Positions 62,249 to 64,000 of a stretch of DNA of 64,000 nucleotides are shown here, in pieces. Positions within the stretch are counted from its first letter, which is position 1; each line of letters opens with the position of its first letter. The notes below the pieces were generated by a model. It saw only the letters and a list, made by a program, of their open reading frames with translations, made no database searches and had not been told where the DNA came from. The stretch comes from Rhodococcus jostii RHA1. Its GTDB lineage: Bacteria > Actinomycetota > Actinomycetes > Mycobacteriales > Mycobacteriaceae. Location of the stretch: assembly GCF_000014565.1 (NCBI RefSeq), contig NC_008268.1:2542001-2606000 (forward strand). Reading direction: 5' to 3'. A program made the translations under genes and the position numbers.

Positions 62249-62731
62249 CTAGCGGGCGGGTCGCATACTCGGATTCGGGCCGAGCGTGATCGTCCGGGTT
62301 CTCGGCAGAAGTCCTATTTCCTTCCACCCCGCGGTCAGCGTGATCGTCCCCGACTCCGGGTAGTCGCTGATCCAGTAGTGCGGCGCGGAGTGATATTCGG
62401 ACGCGTCCGCGGCGTCGGACTTCGACGTCGAATGCGGGTAGCGTGGATCGGCGACACCCTCCATGTCGTCGACCTGCACGTTCACCGCGAGATACGACCA
62501 CCGTGCCGAGGGGTCGTCGGGATCGTCCAGCGGACGCGTCTCGTGCCGCGCGAGATCAGCGGATCTGCCTCTCGCCGTCAGCTCGACGCGCAGCAGCATG
62601 CCCGTCGGGTGCGCGACGACCTCCGCCAGTCGCAGGCTCAAGTCGCGGCTCGTCACGAGCTCCACCGGCCCGTGTACCACGATTCCCTCCGTGGCAGGCG
62701 GCGGTGCCGCCGGCCACCGTCTCCTGCGCAT
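62249..62731 (-). CDS. Hypothetical soluble beta-rich protein
   Basis: A 160-residue protein without signal peptide or membrane segment: beta-strand-like text (LSLRLAEVVAHPTGMLLRVELTARG, SYLAVNVQVDDMEG, GTITLTAGWKEIGLLPRTRTITLG). Not recognised. Convergent with the secreted-protein gene. Confidence 0.65.
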   Translation of the reverse strand: MRRRRWPAAPPPATEGIVVHGPVELVTSRDLSLRLAEVVAHPTGMLLRVELTARGRSADLARHETRPLDDPDDPSARWSYLAVNVQVDDMEGVADPRYPHSTSKSDAADASEYHSAPHYWISDYPESGTITLTAGWKEIGLLPRTRTITLGPNPSMRPAR

Positions 62732-62784
62732 GACTCAATCGTCCCACCGGCTCCGACCGGCTGCCACAGCTACGTTTCGCACAC

Positions 62785-63234
62785 TCAGGACAACTGGGCC
62801 ATGCCGTACACCTTCGACGCGCGGACCCGGAGTACCTGCCGGTGCTCGGACACCATCGCACGGCGGAACTCTTCCCAGTCGTCGTGCTCTTTTCCGGACG
62901 CGAACCGGAACACGTCGACGAGCTCGTCCGCCGCCGGATCGTGCGGATCGGCCGCGACCGCGCTCAGTTCCGCGTCTCCCTCCACGACCGCGTAGCTCCA
63001 GAAGTCGGTCGCGCTGACGTGCAGCGAGACCCGCGGGTCGCGGGCGGCGTTCCGGGTCTTGGCCCGATCCGCCGTCACCGACACCCTCGCGGTCTGCGTT
63101 GCGGGGTCCCAGGCATAGATCACGTTGGACAATTGCGGGCGCCCGTCGCGTTTGATCGTCGCGAGGACCGCACGGTTGTGTGCGGCAACGAGGTCGAGAA
63201 GTGGGCGCCGGTCGTCATTCGCATCGAGGGTCAT
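62785..63234 (-). CDS. PPOX-class F420-dependent oxidoreductase family protein
   Basis: A 149-residue split-barrel protein: LLDLVAAHNRAVLATIKRDGRPQLSNVIYAWD, ARVSVTADRAKTRNAARDPRVSLHVSATDFWSYAVVEGDAELS. The RNAARDPRVSLHV pattern fits the F420/FMN-binding PPOX group common in mycolate bacteria. Substrate unknown. Confidence 0.85.
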   Translation of the reverse strand: MTLDANDDRRPLLDLVAAHNRAVLATIKRDGRPQLSNVIYAWDPATQTARVSVTADRAKTRNAARDPRVSLHVSATDFWSYAVVEGDAELSAVAADPHDPAADELVDVFRFASGKEHDDWEEFRRAMVSEHRQVLRVRASKVYGMAQLS

Positions 63235-63451
63235 ATCTCACCCAACCACGGTCACCGAGGCGGTGTTCCCGGCGACCCTCGGCAGACTCGTCCTGGCGAT
63301 ACAGGGCGCTCCTACCGACGAGTAGAGCGGACATGTCGCAAAATCATTGGCCGATAACGTGTTCCGGCTACTCACCGGTAGACGTTCTCGTGTGGGATCT
63401 GCGGTTCTTCTCGGGTACGCTCTCGTGATCCCGAGCCGGAAGGACCACACG

Positions 63452-64000
63452 TGAACGACTCATATCTCGTCATCGGCGAAACCACCGTGGCCCGACGGGT
63501 CTGTGCATCCCTCCGCGAAAGGGACTTCGACGTACGCCATCTCGTCGCCCCCGACGACGACGAACTCCGCCTGGCGATGGCGGACGAGCCTCGCGGTATG
63601 GCCGTACTGGTGCGCGACGACGTCGTCGCGCTGCGCTACGCGCTGGCGGCCGCGCACATCTCGGCGTCGATCCCGTTGGTGGTGACGATCTTCGACCGCA
63701 CGGTCGCGGACCAGCTGTCGCAGCTGCTTCCGCAGTGCGAGGTGACGTCACCCGCAGATCTCGCCGCACCGACGCTCGCCGGTCCGTGCCTGGAACCCGA
63801 ACTCGTCGCGGCCAGGCACGCGGGCGAGCACATGCTGACGGTCCGCATGATCGACGGCCACCCCGAGGGCGCGCACGTCGACCTGCCCCGGCGGAACTGG
63901 TGGCGCACCGCGGCGACCGGCGCGACCGGACTGTTGCGGTCGCACGACATCGGCACGCGCATCCTGCTCGGTGGGCTCGCGGGACTTCTCGCGGTCCTGT
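63452..64000 (+). CDS. NAD-binding TrkA-N-like protein, N-terminal part (cut by window end)
   Basis: GTG start after GGAAGGA; 183 residues are visible before the window ends. YLVIGETTVARRVCASLRERDFDVRHLVAPDDDELRLAM and AVLVRDDVVALRYALAAAHISASIPLVVTIFDRTVADQLSQLL read like a TrkA-N/RCK Rossmann domain of potassium-channel or Kef-type proteins, though the usual GxGxxG is altered to GETTVA. A hydrophobic stretch begins at the very end (about residue 170), so membrane segments follow outside the window. Confidence 0.75.

Noticed and set aside
1..64000. tRNA, rRNA, CRISPR arrays, insertion sequences or prophage
   Set aside because: No cloverleaf-like genes, spaced repeats, transposase or phage structural motifs were noticed when reading both strands.

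Overview
The window is high-GC actinobacterial DNA with dense codon-biased genes, GTG as well as ATG starts, and many 4-base ATGA/GTGA overlaps. The 350-residue DyP peroxidase at 15.3 kb and the encapsulin behind it match, as far as I recall, the DypB/encapsulin pair of Rhodococcus jostii RHA1. I therefore read the window as chromosome of R. jostii or a close relative (R. opacus group). No rRNA, tRNA, CRISPR array or insertion sequence was recognised.

Layout. 0-4.3 kb: 3' end of a non-ribosomal peptide synthetase (A-PCP-C-A-PCP-TE), cut by the window edge. 4.3-8.3 kb: M50-like membrane protein, aconitase, AAA ATPase. 8.5-10.5 kb: SigD-like ECF sigma factor, a beta-propeller protein and a MoaD/ThiS-like protein. 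10.5-15.2 kb: cyclase, PknK-like kinase/regulator, PPOX protein. 15.3-17.2 kb: dypB-encapsulin. 17.2-20.9 kb: a tightly coupled four-gene envelope operon of unknown function. 21-22.6 kb: a tiny Cys-containing protein, a CGNR zinc-finger regulator, a VOC protein and an AraC regulator. 22.6-30.2 kb: organosulfur genes (ssuD, sfnG, sfnB) around an MHS transporter, a TetR regulator and a fumarate-reductase-like flavoprotein. 30.3-31.8 kb: secreted DUF4185 propeller. 32.2-36.3 kb: a decayed afsA-like gene, then an ArsR-controlled flavin monooxygenase plus MFS exporter that looks like an antibiotic resistance cassette. 36.3-49.0 kb: mixed housekeeping, membrane and regulatory genes, several as regulator/target pairs with visible palindromic operators. 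49.1-62.2 kb: a large Ter (TerD/TerC) stress locus. The last 1.8 kb holds a PPOX protein and the start of an NAD-binding protein.

The Ter locus is the most system-like part. Going left, five genes run in tight succession (coiled-coil protein, CitE-like lyase, TRSP-type phosphoribosyltransferase, StiP-type phosphoribosyltransferase, HAD phosphatase; the last three junctions overlap by 4 bases), followed by two TerD-fusion genes. Going right are terD, a DUF475 TerC-like membrane protein, three AIM24-family genes and a small secreted Gln/Pro-rich protein. This combines a predicted small-molecule or nucleoside-like biosynthetic module with calcium-binding TerD and membrane modules.

Three copies of a roughly 60-bp double-hairpin element (27.7, 30.2 and 32.7 kb) each lie between convergent genes. 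The third marks a junction where an afsA-like gene lost its 3' half and the opposing monooxygenase lost its stop codon. Gene starts were chosen from ribosome-binding sites, overlaps and family N-termini; they are inferences wherever alternatives are named.
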